Origin: Lingula anatina
Taxonomy: Eukaryota; Brachiopoda; Lingulata; Lingulida; Lingulidae
Direction: 5' to 3'
NCBI RefSeq assembly: GCF_001039355.2
Contig: NW_019773674.1
Location: 1-47,490 of the forward strand
DNA: 47,490 nucleotides
A program made the translations under genes and the position numbers. Below, one piece after another: positions 23,000 to 37,600 of this stretch; positions within the stretch are counted from its first letter, which is position 1, and each line of letters opens with the position of its first letter. The notes beneath the pieces were generated by a model, which saw nothing but the letters and a program-made list of their open reading frames with translations, was not told the DNA's origin and ran no database searches.

Positions 23000-23080
23000 A
23001 TACTTCCTGGAACTGGAGGCAGGTCAGAATTTCTGAACTAAATAAAGCAACAGCAACAAGCAGGAAGCACTAAACTAAAG
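23000..23080 (+). other. Possible 5' UTR first exon of the cytokine receptor
   Basis: A good donor (actaaag|gtatgt) occurs at 23080/23081, following a purine-rich stretch without long frames and directly downstream of the CRE/E-box cluster. The coding exon of the receptor begins at an acceptor at 31550, so an 8.5-kb first intron would join them. The 5' end is undefined and no transcript evidence is available. Confidence 0.3.
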
Positions 23081-25327
23081 GTATGTTATAAAACACAATA
23101 GTTGTTTTACTTTATCTTTATTTTTAAACTTTAAAAAAGTAGTCATTCTTTTGTGAGCTTAATGTATCAGATATGTTATAATTTGGTGGTTAGGTACGGT
23201 TATAACTATAAGGAAGACACTGTGTGAAACTTTTGCTACACTTTGAAATGCATCGTGTCAGTGAGTGGGTGTTGTGTGGGTAGGATCGATCGATTCAGTT
23301 TTTGTTAAATATATTTAGGTAGTATTTTTTACTTATTAAAGTTCATGGTTGGCGTTCTAATCCAACAGCATATACTTCGTCAGCAATATTCCATAATATT
23401 GACCTATTTCAACTTAAGCTGTTATTAACGTGGATACTATTACTTTGATGGGATGGTTTCAAATCAGTAGAGAGGAGAGTGAGACCTGTCAGAAAGTGGT
23501 ATCTTATCATTATTTGTAGAAAAAAATTGCATAGTATGATTAGATATCAGTTGAATAAGTTGGATGTAATGTTGGAAAGTTGTGAAAAAAGTTTTGGATT
23601 GAAAGGGTATTTGAAATGTATATATGAACCAGTAGATTCTATGGTATTTGAATTGTTGAGCAACTTTTGTTTTTTTATATTAATAGAGACTGGCATATGT
23701 TAATATTAAGACACACTTTTTTCATAAGTATCGAAAAAATTGTCCAAAAGTTAAAGACAACTTCATTAAGTTTGGCTAGTTAAGTTTTACCCATCTAGTA
23801 ATATTGAAAAAAAAAAAAAAAATAGTCTGTCTTCCATAAAAATAAATAATTATTTGAAACAGAATTAAATGGCATCTTTTTGTTGTATTTTACAAAGTAT
23901 TAAGGCTTTAAAGTCAGTATAGCACAGTCAGCTCAGATCCTTTGGAATGACACTGGCAGACAAACATGAAGACACTGAATCTGTGTGCTTAAAGTATTTT
24001 CAGTTATTTAAAAATTACAAATTAGTCATTCAAACTGAAAATTTTGAAAAAAAGTACCTTTCTGAATAATGTGTAAACACAAGTTTTGCGGATACTGGTA
24101 CGAAATGCATACTTGTTTGTGGATATTAATTAAAAGAAAACCAAACTTAAACTAATCCTTAAAACCAGGGAATATGGCAAAAATTTGGTGTAATAATTAT
24201 TTAACAAATATGTAACTAAAGTTTTAGCTGATGATAGCAATTGAGTTAATTTAGTTCATCAAAAATTTCTTGCACATTCTCATAGAGGCTTTTAAACTAC
24301 GTATAATCTAACAAAAGATAGGAACATAATGCCAGAATTTTGTCTTTGATTGGTTTCTTTTAACAATGGTTTTGTCCTATTTTTGATGCATATTTGACAA
24401 TGCCACTGATGAATTATACAAAAGGTTTGAAATTTTTTTATATTCTTTGGCTTAAGCAAATGCTTATTTTCATTTTGAAACATTTCATTATCTTGGAACT
24501 AAGTACAACTGCTTTTGTTTGAACTGATCTCTCAGCAAATGTAATACAATTATGTGGAAGTTTGAATAAGATGATATTATGCAATCCTTTTCATTCCTAT
24601 TTCTTTAAATTAAAAAGCATAGTTATTGTACATTTCATTGAATTTGTTGAGTACTTTTTCTTAAGTACACCATATGAAATATAATTTTATACTATTGAAG
24701 ATTGATGCTCGAGTTAAAGCTGATTTACCAAAGACTATTAGAAAACAAAAGCCTCTCTTAAGCTTCAAAGTTTTAAAAGATGAAAGAAAGAAAACATTTT
24801 TTCTTTTGTAACAAGTAATTTATTTTTGCAGGCTTTTCTCATTTGATTTGGCAATAATTAGACTTGCCCACCCAGTGACATTCTGTTCAATTGCATGAAT
24901 AATCAACTTCTGAATTTCAGTATTTTTGTTTATGCCATAAGATCAAATTTTGCAATAGTAAGGCCCTGATTCAAGTAGGGGTTTTATATTGTTTGAAGTA
25001 CCAAACATTTTTGCTTTTTTATTTACTCTTATAATGGAAAATGGATTACATTTTATGAGATTGTACAATTTTCACTATAAATAACTGTAACAAATGATTC
25101 TTATGTTGTAGCACTGTACTGCTTAAGAATGACATTTTTATGCAAGAGAAATTAAAAAATGACAATATGACTAAAAGGTTGAATTAACCAAACAGGTTCC
25201 AAGTTCTTACAAATATTCTATGGAAAAGTGCTTAATCTGCCTTTTGTCTATGCAGTAGATGGACATAATTAGTTTCATATTTTCCATTGCATCCTTTAGC
25301 CAAGTCTAATTTCAAATACTCTTAGTG

Positions 25328-25441
25328 TTACACCAGGTCAAAAGATTTATTTAAATCAATAAAAGCTGTCAAGAAGAAGTATTCTTTATTCAAAAATTGA
25401 ATAGCACTCAGCATTTTACATAACACTGTGAGCCCATAAAC
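25328..25441 (-). mobile_element. Decayed LINE reverse-transcriptase fragment
   Basis: A 37-codon minus-strand stretch ending in TAA at 25328-25330 contains AIQFLNKEYFFLTAFIDLNK followed by SFDLV. This matches the conserved block of non-LTR retrotransposon reverse transcriptases in which A-F-I-D-L-x-K-A-F-D-x-V carries the first catalytic Asp. Surrounding frames are broken, so it is a relic. The clade cannot be told from so short a piece. Confidence 0.6.
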
Positions 25442-26711
25442 AACATTTAATATTTCTAATGTCAATACCAGTTACAATGCCGGAAACATTTTTGTGAGTG
25501 CATTCAGATGTATAGATGGATAATAAATCAAATGAATTATGAAATACGGTGAAGGGCTCCATATTTACTCTATTTCACAGTCACAGTTTCCCCATATTGA
25601 ATTGTCCAATCACTAAATGCCAGATCTGACCTTCAAGAGACAAATTGAAGACTTTTCGGAGAATGTTTGGACATTAAGCTGATTATAGGCTTGTTTGGTT
25701 TTATTAAATTGGGTGGGGACTAACATTCCTGGAAATCATGAAACACACAGATAGATTAGTATATATAAGTAAATGATTTAACTGAGAAAGCACATAGCAG
25801 AATTTTTTAAGATATGAAAGTTGTGATTTAAAAAAAAATGGATTTGTTCCCAGGGCTAACTTATCTCCTAGTTACAGAGGAGAAGCATGTCAAAGACTTG
25901 ATACATCTGTTTACAGTCTGTCTCAGAATAAATAAGCTGGATAGAATAAGGCATCGGTCAGCTCATGTTTCTGTTTATCTGTTTTGCTGTATTTGAATAT
26001 TGGAAGTTTGTAATAAGCTGACTTGTGTCAACCTTTTTTTGTAGGGTTCCCTATATACCTGTCACTGCAAGAAAATGTAAGGTTTAGCAGCATAGAGCTG
26101 TTTTATCACTTTCATTTGATTGTGTGCACCAACAATGGTGTGAGATACAAGGTTATGATAGCTTTGTTTTTTAATGTAAAACTGCAACCTCCAGTATGAC
26201 TTACTAATGTTTCAATCGATTTTGCGTGAATATGTTCACTGAAATAGAAATACAGTATCCATGATTTCTTGCTGTTTACTAAATGTAGATGAGTGATAAA
26301 TAGGAGGTAAATGGGTTCTCACACTCCATCAGCTACCTAAAATTTGTACTGTATGTTAGGCTGTTTATTCCATTACAGATCATTTGTCAGGTCCTTAATA
26401 TATCTAAATGGGTGCTGTTGGAATGACTATTACGTAGGTTGATGTGGACCAGTCACTGTTTGGTACATGGTTGATGCCTGTTCAGCAATATCATACTCCC
26501 ATTAGACTTAATAAACAAGTACAGAAATTTCCCTTTGTCATTCTTTAATTTTAAAGGGTTGGTTCACTGGAAAAACAATTTGTTTGATGTAAATAAGCAT
26601 TCGAAAACAAGGAAGCAATTCAAAAAAAAATACTTAAAGCATGGACAGTTTATTGGATAAGTATTAAGACTGATATGATTATCAACCAGTGGGTGTATGT
26701 GTTATGTTATA

Positions 26712-26815
<104 letters not shown>

Positions 26816-27484
26816 GTTTTACTCCCAAAAAAGTTGAAGAAAAGCTATTTAAGAACAGTATTATGTAACTTTCAAATACTTACATTTGGTATATTTAATT
26901 TTTTTTATTGTTGCAGTAAAACAGTCCCGGCTGTAGTGTCCTAAGTTTTTGTAATTTAATCCTTTAGATCCTGTTTAAAAGTCACAATAGTAGCCAAAAA
27001 CAAATGTATGTGATGTCTTGTGACAACACCATGGGCTCAGTGGTCTAACTGGGGAGTTTATCCTGCAGACAGTTCTGGAAAGCAATTAAATTTATAGACT
27101 GGTCCATTTTTGGCAAATTCCACCAGCAACTTTGGGGTAAGAAAAGATAGGAAAACTGAGTTTCTGTTTAAGTTTGCATGGAAAGTATTTTCTGTTCAGT
27201 GTTAATGATTGGGTAGGAATGATTGAAACACACAGAAAATTTTTTTTGAAGAAAAATATATTTGTAGGTAAAACTACTATTAGTGCCTGTATTTTAAACT
27301 TTTGGTGCTACTGTATCCGTAAGTGTCGTTGTTGCTATGTACTTTCTTCATTAATACCAATAAAGGAGAACCTTTTTAATTATTTTTAGCTATAAGATAA
27401 AGCACGTGCATAAAGTCAAGCTACTACATTACAATTCTGATACCTTTAAAGATGTAGCCTATTTGAATTTTTTAAAAGTGAGGA

Positions 27485-27507
27485 TTTTTTTTTTTTTTTT
27501 TTTTTTT
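27485..27507. repeat. Poly-T run
   Basis: An uninterrupted run of T. Confidence 0.95.
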
Positions 27508-28333
27508 GTGAATTTTTCATTTTTCACACATTGCATTTTCAACTTGCAACTTTGAAATCCAGTGGGTCTGATGCCCTGTTTTGTTCACTGTCATGAAAGG
27601 AAATCCGTGTTATTAACTATAATTCTCAAACTTACAACATGGAACCTGTAAGTCACAATGAAGGTTTGGGAGTTTAGATTTTGTTTGAGATTCAGGTTAT
27701 TCTTTCTGTTCAATAACTGGAAATTCCTGAATATTATTTTTGAAACTGGGGTTGTATTGGCTGTCCCCCCCCCCCCCCCCCAAATTCAAGTTTAAGTTCA
27801 TAAACCACATCACACCTTTCCTCTTTTTCTGAAAGGTGTTTTGAACTTGCTTTTTTGTACATGTTTCTGCAGTGTTTGTCATCTGTATATTTATTCAATT
27901 TAGATTGGATTCAGATTATGTATAGGGGTCTTCTTGTCCTTGATTTACATTGTCTTTTGCCTCTCTTATTTCTCCTTTCCTGCATAAAAGCCTTTTAATG
28001 TCAGTCACCGGAGTCACATGCCAAAAACCAAAGTGGTATTGTGGTCTTTCTTAATCCACCAACTATATTCGAGTATTTTTATTGTAGGTTATCTGGTGCT
28101 TTCTTATTTGTCAACACATTGGTATTTCAGATATGTTGGTTTGTATATTTTGATTGTCTTTTTAGTAAATTTTTGTAATAATTTCAGAGTTGAAGCTAAA
28201 GTAAGAATCTAAGATACAGGAACCAGACAATTAAAAGAATGACTCGAAGGTTAGAACAGGTAATTAAGGCATTACTGTGAAAACAAAACATATATGACCA
28301 GAAAGAAATGCATGTCATGGCTAATTTCATATT

Positions 28334-28337
<4 letters not shown>

Positions 28338-28373
<36 letters not shown>
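28338..28373. repeat. (CA)n microsatellite
   Basis: A pure CA array of about 18 units. Confidence 0.97.
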
Positions 28374-28375
<2 letters not shown>

Positions 28376-31300
28376 TGACATTTGTGACTTTGGCACTGTT
28401 TATTTGTGTTTTTTCCAGAAATAATGACTAGTTGACTTTCCATTTTTTTACCTTGACTATCAAATTAAAAAAATTAATGAATTGTTGTAGTGATATAATG
28501 AATAATTGGGCAGTAGGTAAAAAATCTTAGCTTAACACCTATGAAGGCCTTTATTATTATACAATCATGCATATAGAGCCAAAAGCTGGAGGTGTTACAT
28601 GTACAAATATGAATTCAATCAACTCACAACAAAATTAATGCCTTAATTATCTTTTAATCTCCTGCAACTTTTATAACATAGATAAACTAGGGCATGCAGT
28701 ATTAGCATTCAATAGAGACTGTGGGTGAATGTTTTTAATGGTTGACCCAGATAAAGATGTATCTACGTCCTGTTATTCGGGGCATACACAAACAACTAAT
28801 AATGGGGTATATTGTACCATACAATTACACAGGAACTGTTGTGAGAATATATGTATTTACTTAGTGCCTGTATGAGCTTTTTACATGCAAGTGATATGCA
28901 TTGTCACAAAGAAAAGTTTTTTTTTGTAATCTCCTTATGGGTGTACTGTAGCAACAGTTAGGATGTGTTATTATAGTGTTATATTTCATTTTAAAATTAT
29001 AATTTATTGATTTCAAACAAAGGATTAAGTCAGAGTTTAGATTATATATAACATGTAAGTGAAATATTGTCATTAACGTATTGCAGTGTGGAATACATGG
29101 ACTGGCACATATTCAAACTACAAATTCAAGTTTAGGAGAAAACAAAACATGTGACATATGACTTACTGCTGTCTGGTAAACTATCAACTGTCCTTTTTTT
29201 TTTTTACTTGTGTACCAAAAGTGAAAAAATGGCAGACTAAATGTAAGGATCACAAAAGTACATGAGATAAAGTGTACTCAGAAAATAAAGGATTAAATAC
29301 AGAAAATGAAGCACTTTAGACAGAAAAATGAAACAAAAGGATAAAACCATACTGAGAGTGCAGAATTTTAAAACAAATCAACATGAAAAGGTACTCTAAA
29401 TGAGCCAAAATGGGTACAGCGAAAGTAATTTTTCAGCTAAGTTTCTGAGAGCAAAGAAACATATTTCCCCCATCCCCATCTTGCCTACCCTTCAAATGTC
29501 ACTAGTTACTGATATTTAGAACTGTTTAGATTGAAGATTATCAATCTATTAAGCTATCTTACCTTGAGACATTAAAAAGAAATTACCTCAATTTCCTGTG
29601 GGAAATTCTGTAAATATGGCAGTATTAATTTAAGTTATTAAAATCTGTCTGATATTTTCATTTTGTTGATGCAAAAATACTTATATTGCCCATGAGTCTA
29701 AAGTTACATAAATTAATTGGAAATGAATGGTTCACATACATTTTCCTGCTCAAGCAAAGATCTTGAAGTCAATCCAATTTGAGCTTGGGACATATCTGAT
29801 AAAATGCTTAGAATCAGATTTAAACTGAATACCCTTCTTGAGAAGCATGGTAGCTAACTGGAAAAGTCAATTAGACATGATCACTTTACCCAGATTTCAG
29901 CTTTTATGGTTATTCAGGTGTGTTAATCTCTTTTGACTATCAAATTTGAATATGATCTTTCAAAACAAAAATGATTTGAAAGTGTCCTGTTTTATCAGAT
30001 TGAATTAGAGAAGCAGGCATTTGAGGACCAAGTTTGAATGCAACACAATATTTAAAATAAACACAATTGATGTGATAACTTGAGTGAGAAAGATGCTTGC
30101 TTGTTTATTGTATCAGTATCATGTCATAAATCTAGCCACTGATGATTCTGGAATTGTTAAATTTCAAAACTAAAGTCAAATAAAGCAAGAAGATAAGATG
30201 TAAAAATGTCATGTCTATAAAGGCAATAAGATACGGAATAAGTGGAGACAGCATTTTCATATCAGACAAATCCATTTATTTTTATGGCCATGGCTGCCCC
30301 TTTCTCCTGTGTTTGAAAACTTGAACTTCAACTTGAGATTGTGATGGTCAAATGGTTATTAAGATATGAGAAACTGATAATCTACTAACCATTAGTTCTA
30401 CAGGTTATTGGCAACCCTCCTGTATTGTCAGCATACCATATACCATGAAATTAAATGGAATTGGAGAGAGTATGCTAGGCAGAGGTACTTAACTGTTAAT
30501 ATCAGTACTCCATGGCTCATAGGGCAGACTAGATCCTGAATATAACACTGTGCTCACTGTTCCCTTTCTATATTCATTCATCACCAATGTGCAATAATTG
30601 CCACTTGTGTTAATAGTGACAAATGCACATTAATATGCCATCTATCTGAAGATGAACAGAATGCAGCGAGAATGCAGTTTGATATGCGTAGCAGCTACTA
30701 GCTGATCCAGTCTCTTGTTATTTACTTTTCTTGCCACTGATAACATAGCCATTAACATACATCTGATTTAAAGCTAAGGTACATTTTTTCACTTTTTAGG
30801 CAGATCTCAAACAACTTGTTGAAAAAAAACTGTGGTCATTATAAATTATCTTTTTTCCTTAATAAGAATAGATTTTTTTTTATAACTAAACCTAAATTTA
30901 GTACCATCAGAAAATTCTGTTGCTGTGATATTATGTATTGCATTTCTTCAAAGTAAAAGCTTTTGTCTAATTCCGGCAGTAAAAAAAAAGTCTTCTTGTT
31001 TAAATGGGAAACATTTCTGAAAAAGAGGAAGTCATGGGTCAGTGGGAAGGAAAGATAATGGACTGAAGAATTAGTCATGGCATGTAATGTTACTTAGGGC
31101 AATGTGTGGTTATAAGGAAAGTGAATTATAAAAATATGTAAACATCTATAAAATTATCTTTTAATACTTCAATCTGATATTGCTTATAATATGTGATTTA
31201 GGGATGATTTTTCCCTAACTATTGGACTATTCACAAAGTTCAAATCCCAGTGAAATGTGGAAGTGAGTTGTGAATATCAGACTTCCGTATTCTGTGCTGA

Positions 31301-31550
31301 CAAAATTTTGTAGCCTATTTGGAAGGATTTATAAAATTTGCACTTCATTCGTGTCAGTTCTTTTCTATTAACAGTTGTCAATGCATTGGCTTTATTAACA
31401 CTATAGTGCCTAAATACCACATTGTGGATAGACTGGAAAAAGTTGCAAAGCCTGATCTTGCATGTTAAGTTAATTGTCAATCAACATACTAGTAAACTAA
31501 TAAAGAACAATGCACAATTGTCTTCAAAAAGTGGTTTTTTTTCTTTCCAG

Positions 31551-31648
31551 ATGAAAAAACTAATTCCCAAGACATGGGGTGGAGCAACCAGTGCTCATGT
31601 ATTTTTATGCAAGTTGCTTTCCTAGAAGATTCTTCATGGTTATATTAG
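31551..31648 (+). promoter_or_regulatory. Two upstream ORFs in the first coding exon of the receptor
   Basis: If the exon starts at 31551, it opens with an ATG whose frame ends at TAG 31623-31625. A second ATG at 31574 ends at TAG 31646-31648 and overlaps the candidate start at 31636. Both are out of frame with the receptor. Only the in-frame ATG at 31663 lies beyond both, so leaky scanning or reinitiation would be needed. Confidence 0.4.
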
Positions 31649-34600
31649 TGCTGTTGGAACAAATGCAGTGGAGAGCAGGGCTGTTGGCTGTTTTGTTATG
31701 GACACTGTTGAGCACCAAGAGTTGTCAGTCTTACTGCACTCAGTATGGAGGTAAGTATTATTACAACATACTGATTTTCAGTGGTATGACTGTTTTGTAG
31801 TCACTGTGTCTGTCATTAAGAGTATTTAGGGCCAGATAGTTGAGATCAGTTCTTGTAAGACTTGGAATTTTTAGAACACTCAGTCAATTTTCTTTACACT
31901 TAATCCAGCCAATTTTTGTCTGTTTATGGTTTGGCATAAATCCAATATAATTTTTTTTCAGTAAAAAAAGTCCAAGATTGTTTGATTAATAGATTAATTG
32001 TTTCTACATAAGGAGGCACTTCTCATTCCTAATTATCTATGGTGTCAATAATGGGACTATGATTTTAAAAAGGTACAAAAATTCTACCTGGTATAAGTGA
32101 GAGTTTACTGGTACTTACTGACCTGCACTCTATAGTATTTTGTAAAATATTTTCACCCAACTTAAACCCCATGCACTAAAGCCATGCTCTAAATTGGAAT
32201 AGAAGCAGAGATTTGAAAAAGTGAGAATAGATTAGATATCTGATAATGTTGCTTCACTGTTTATCATTTAGAAATATTTTTATGGTTTTAGGATCTTCAC
32301 CACAGGCTGTCAAAAATACAAGACATGGAAGTCCATGGATTAACACCATATGCAACATTTAATCAATATGATTTATTATCAGTTTGTTTGTTATTTTCAG
32401 AACTAACACCATTGGATCCATATCTGACAGAAAATTCAAACTACACCCTCAACTGTACCTTAGACCAGACTGTTATTGATGGGATACGGTACAATTCATC
32501 GCAGTTGCATCTGCACAGCTTTGTACCAGGTCTCAATCCACTGCCCCAACACACCCGAGAAGAGCCAGATGAAAGAACGGTATTATTCCACATAGAGGCA
32601 GTCCCTAATAAGGGGAGGAACTATGAGAATCAGTATTACTGTTATGCTGGCGACAATGGTTTTTTAAGGGGAAAGTGCATTGGAGCAACAATTTTGCATG
32701 TTGGGCGTAAGTAGCTAAAATTAATGATAGTATCACTTTTGTAATATGGAAAGATTGTTAACTTATCATTGTTAATTTCTAAAATGCATTTGGATCCATC
32801 TTATCAATTAATGGGGTTGACATGTGACGCTGAGGATAAAGTGTAAAAAAATGCTATTATTTATCACATATGACATTTTAAAGATAGGACTTTAGTCAAT
32901 AGTTCATTAAACTAACTTAGATTTTACACAAACATTTATCTTTGATTTAAATAAAGCATCTCATCAGTAATTAGGGTAGAGAAAATGGAATACGTTTTAA
33001 TTGCTAGGCCCCTGCAGGGCTGGCTTGTGTAGTAGGCAGTGAGACCATTAGGGGTTTATTCGCCATCACTTTTAAGTGGGGTCGGCCATATTTGATCCAC
33101 GGACCAGTTAGCCTTTTGACTATCTGTTCTGAATGCAGCCTAACATGTTTTTTACCAAGGCAATGAACATGCAATTATACAACATTTGTTTTAAACTTAA
33201 CCTCTGTTTTCAGCCAAACCCCAACCACCAACCTCAGTGAGTTGTATTGTATATGCCCAGAGGTCCATGACCTGCAGCTATGAGATTCCACAGCAAGAGG
33301 ACGCTGTGACTTTGTTATGGGGAGTGCAATCCCGTGTGTTAGTGTTTGGAACCTTGCTTTTTGTGCTTTTTCTCACTTTAACAAACTGGGCTCACTCTAA
33401 TGTAATTTAAGTTTTGGCCAATTTATTTCAACCAACTAGGCAAAGTATTTCAGAAGAGATAAATCTGTTTACTTTTTGGTGGACATGGTATATTATTCAG
33501 TGAATTCTTGGAGCCTAATTGATTTGTAGAGAAATCATTTTTCTTTTGTTAAAAGACATTTTTTAACATTAAGGAAAGAGGGTAATAAAGAGTGATCCCA
33601 GTATTAATTCACCTTTTTTAGTTTCCTAAGAGTAGAGGTATAATTTGAAAAGAGAAATGTTTTAACCTCTAAAGTTGTGTTGATTTTTGTTAAAATTGTC
33701 ACTTAATTGTCACAGTAAACTAATGCTATTTTACTGAAGATAACAAACATTGGTCTTGTGCTGTCCAAGTCTATGTTCATCAATAATGCTAAGTAATTAA
33801 AAAATCTTTCAGTTAATTCAGTCGGTGCAGGGACTTATTCTGCTGAATTGCAATAACATTTTATGCGCTGCCTTTAAAGAAAAAGAAATTCAAAATATCA
33901 TGAACGTCCCCCATTCCCAGATCATATCATGTGTGCCTCAATCAGTGTATATGAACACTCACACTGTAAAAGGGTATGGTAGGTTTAGTATTTACAACAA
34001 TGAACACATAGTGGTGAGGTTTTGTGTTCTTTCCTTGGGTTTCTTTAACATATTGGTTGGAAACTTTGATTTTTCAGTCAGTGAACTGCCTTTTAACAGA
34101 GGTAATGTAAGACTGGCAATAGTTCTTAACTACTGTCAAAATGGATGGAAATATACTTAAAGTGTAAAATATTTGGCTGCATTTTATGCTAAAGCACAAT
34201 TTGATAAGAATCAAATTGTGTTTCAGAAAAGATATTGGCTTTTATTGTTTCATGGTGATTCATATTTGAAGAATTATTTTGAGTGCTGAAAATCTGTCAG
34301 CAAACATTGCCAGTTTTACAGTGCATAAGTTTGGTTAACCTCCACATTTTCATTGTTTTATTCTTTCCCTGCTTTTTGTGAAACATTCTGCTTATTCGTC
34401 AGCTTGAGACCTAATTACAAATTAGTATTGTCATTGTTTGGGATAAGGTTTATATTTCATAAAACTTTTAAACCTAAACCTCTGTCTGTAACCATAAATT
34501 TTTAATTTAAATTTAATTTTATCCCTGCACAAAGAAACTAATTGATTGTGATTTGTTCAAAAATGTATTCAGAACAATTGAGTGATGTCCAACAATCATG

Positions 34601-37600
34601 CCTTTCCATGCAACCCTGCTGCTAAACACCCTAGTTTAGAAATTAAAATTATGTGCTCACCAGGACATTTTGGATAACATTAGACTAACATACAAACTAG
34701 ACATGCTGTGGTAAAAATATAAACATACAGTTGTTATGTTTTAATAGTTCTATTTTATTCAACAATACACATCTGCTACCAAGATTATTTTTAAGTAAGT
34801 TTTTATTAATGCTTGTACATGTTTTCCCTGGTTTGATGGGGTTTTCCAAAACCAAAATCATGCTATAATTTGCAAAAGACTAATTATAAAGTGGGTGTGG
34901 TTAATAAAACATATTAATTTGACAAAATCACACTGTATTCTCTCTTTTTTTTTAATAATATAATATTTGAAAAAGAGAAAATAATGTCTACTTTTATTTT
35001 TACAGGAATCGAGGGCAGTAAGTAAAATAATGCTACTTAGTACACTTATTGATGATTGATAATACTAACTATTTTTCCATTAATATCTTTTCAATTTTTA
35101 CTAACACTGTATTTTTATAAAACTTCACTCTTCATGATGCACAAAAAGCTGTCAGTTTGTTTTGTTCTGCACAGTTTACCTATAATTGTTTAATATGCAC
35201 TGATTGAAATTTTGCGTGATTGAATTAGCAGTACTGCTTTCTAGGACATTTTCATTGCTTGACAAATAATTCAAATAAAGAGATTTGCTTTTTAGGCCCT
35301 ATTTCACAAATGCTTTTCTGAAAAAAATGATTAATACAAATACCAATTAATCATATTTTTATAAAAAGGCAAATGAGTTTGTGTGATTTGCATGGATTAC
35401 AAAGCATGCCAGCTAATAAGAGAGTCAAAGTTTTGAACGAAGCAATTTGGTTTGATTTGCATGGAAGTAAATCAAGGCTATGGAAATTAAACATTAATGA
35501 AATTATATGTATAGCTATTAGATTATAAGCATCAGGTACTGGTTATTATTAATTTTTGATAATTAGTTTTTATATGGGTAGAAATATATGAAAAAATTAA
35601 ATGAAGTTATCTCAAGCTCATGTTTGGACAGTCTTAGTTGGTGCCATATGTCCCATTAAACATGTGCACGCACGCTTTCATGCTCTGGTGCACACAGTCA
35701 AACACAAAACAGTTATGAATAATTGCATGGGTTCCTGACTTATTGCCAAATATATGCATGCATTGAGCACACTTTCAAGTTTCATGGCCTTTTATGGTCA
35801 AATACTCTGTTTAAAACCCATTTTGTTTCCTTTTTGAAGATGAACCAAATTTTTTTGTACTAGAATGTGAATGGGTTTTGGAATATTATTCATGTGCATG
35901 GTTGGATTTTTGTATTTTTATGGGTTTAAAGATTTTAGTATTGGATGCTCCTTTAGAGGGAAATGTCTGAGGTGCTAGAATTAAGGGAATCTGAAAAAAA
36001 ATCAGAAACTTGAATTCAATAAACATTGCTCATGCTAATCATATGAAACATTTGAATTCCTTGAACATCTAATGCCAAAGAAGTCAAAACTTAACAACTA
36101 AAATGTTGAACCTCCTAGTCTTCTGCTTTCATTTACACTATGTTTTTTATGTATTTTACTTGCTTTCTTATTCTTTAATCTTCATGTCTGATCGTCTTGC
36201 CTGTTTAATGTCAAGAAAAAAAATTATATAGAATCACTTTTATTGATGATTTTCAAGTATTTACTATATTAATATTTAGTATTTATATGAAAAATCTTGC
36301 AGTCAGTATTTTTGCATGTTTATTTCAGAGTAACAACACCATTTTATTGTACAAATTTCACCAAGACATCCTGTACTTGGAGTGGTCATGGACGAGATAG
36401 CTTTCATGCAAATACTGTCTACTGGATAGCCCTTTACACAAACAATTCTTTTGGGCATGCATTTGCTGAGGGAGATCCTGACATTCCGGGAACTTACTTC
36501 AAGGTCAACGCATCTCTAATTGGTAAGAAGATTTGATATTCAACGGGTCTTCATATTTTGATTGAAACTTGAAAGTGTGTGTGCTTGAGAGAGAGAGAGA
36601 GAGAGAGAGAATCTCATGCATGTCATTATCAGGTACTCACTTTGCTATGACTGGTACCAGCTTCCTCTGTGTAAATAGAGATGTGAACAAATATTTTTAT
36701 ATATGTAGCAGGGCTTTTATATGTAGCAGGATAAGGGGTATGGGCCATCCAAAATAATCTAATTTTCTTCAAAGTTTCAGTGAGTCCTACTTTTTCAAGT
36801 GCTGTGAGGGGGATTTAAAAATAAACCTAAAAATATATATATATATAAAATAAAAATCCAGGGGGGCTAACAATAATTGGCAACTATATGTACTGCTGAC
36901 AATCTTCCACAAGGGAAGTCCTTCAAGGGAAGTCCTTGTCTCGCTTGGATTGCGAACGGTCTCCCACTGAAGATATGAAAATTACTTTCTTGTCTTGCTT
37001 GGATTGGTACTATCTCTGGCTGAAATTCTTCCACAAATGAAATCCCTTGCCAGTGGTTGTTCAAATGATGGCTGGATGGTTCCCTGGGAAAAGCTATGAT
37101 ATGAAGTCAATATTGGGTGCCAGTTTCACCAAATCTAAGCAAATTTTCTTGACATTAAAAGTACACTGTACACCTTTTAACAATTTTCTCAAAGTCATAT
37201 TTTCTAAGTCTGCATATCCTACAAAGAAATCTTTCCCAATTTAAATCTTAAAAACTATAAAAATTATTTAATAAAGGTACATGTTATTAACAGTTACTCT
37301 GAATTGTGAAGGAGGACATGGTGTTCTAAATGACTGGCCAGTTTAGAAACTCATATACTGTTTACACACCTTATACTGGCTTGCTTTTGCTGATGTTGCA
37401 ATTGAATGAAGACTTATTGATTGAATAATTCAAAATATGGCAACAATTTGCTATATGCATCATTTAAATAGGATGGAGGAAACAGCAGCCAAACAATTCA
37501 TTAGTTTCTGTTCAATAGGAACTTCTATCTTTGATGTTTGCATTTCCATAATTATATTCATAATACTAATGATCATTCACTTTATTGCACAATTTTCATT

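Noticed and set aside
28338-28373. CRISPR-like or regulatory array at the CA repeat
   Set aside because: It is a plain dinucleotide microsatellite without spacers.
33825-34160. Open frame of about 110 codons in receptor intron 3
   Set aside because: No ATG-initiated start at the frame opening, no recognisable domain, AT-driven codon use, and it lies inside a well-defined intron.
36867-37244. Small frames repeated in both intron copies as a gene family
   Set aside because: They recur because the DNA is duplicated; frames differ by indels between the copies, so there is no coding constraint.
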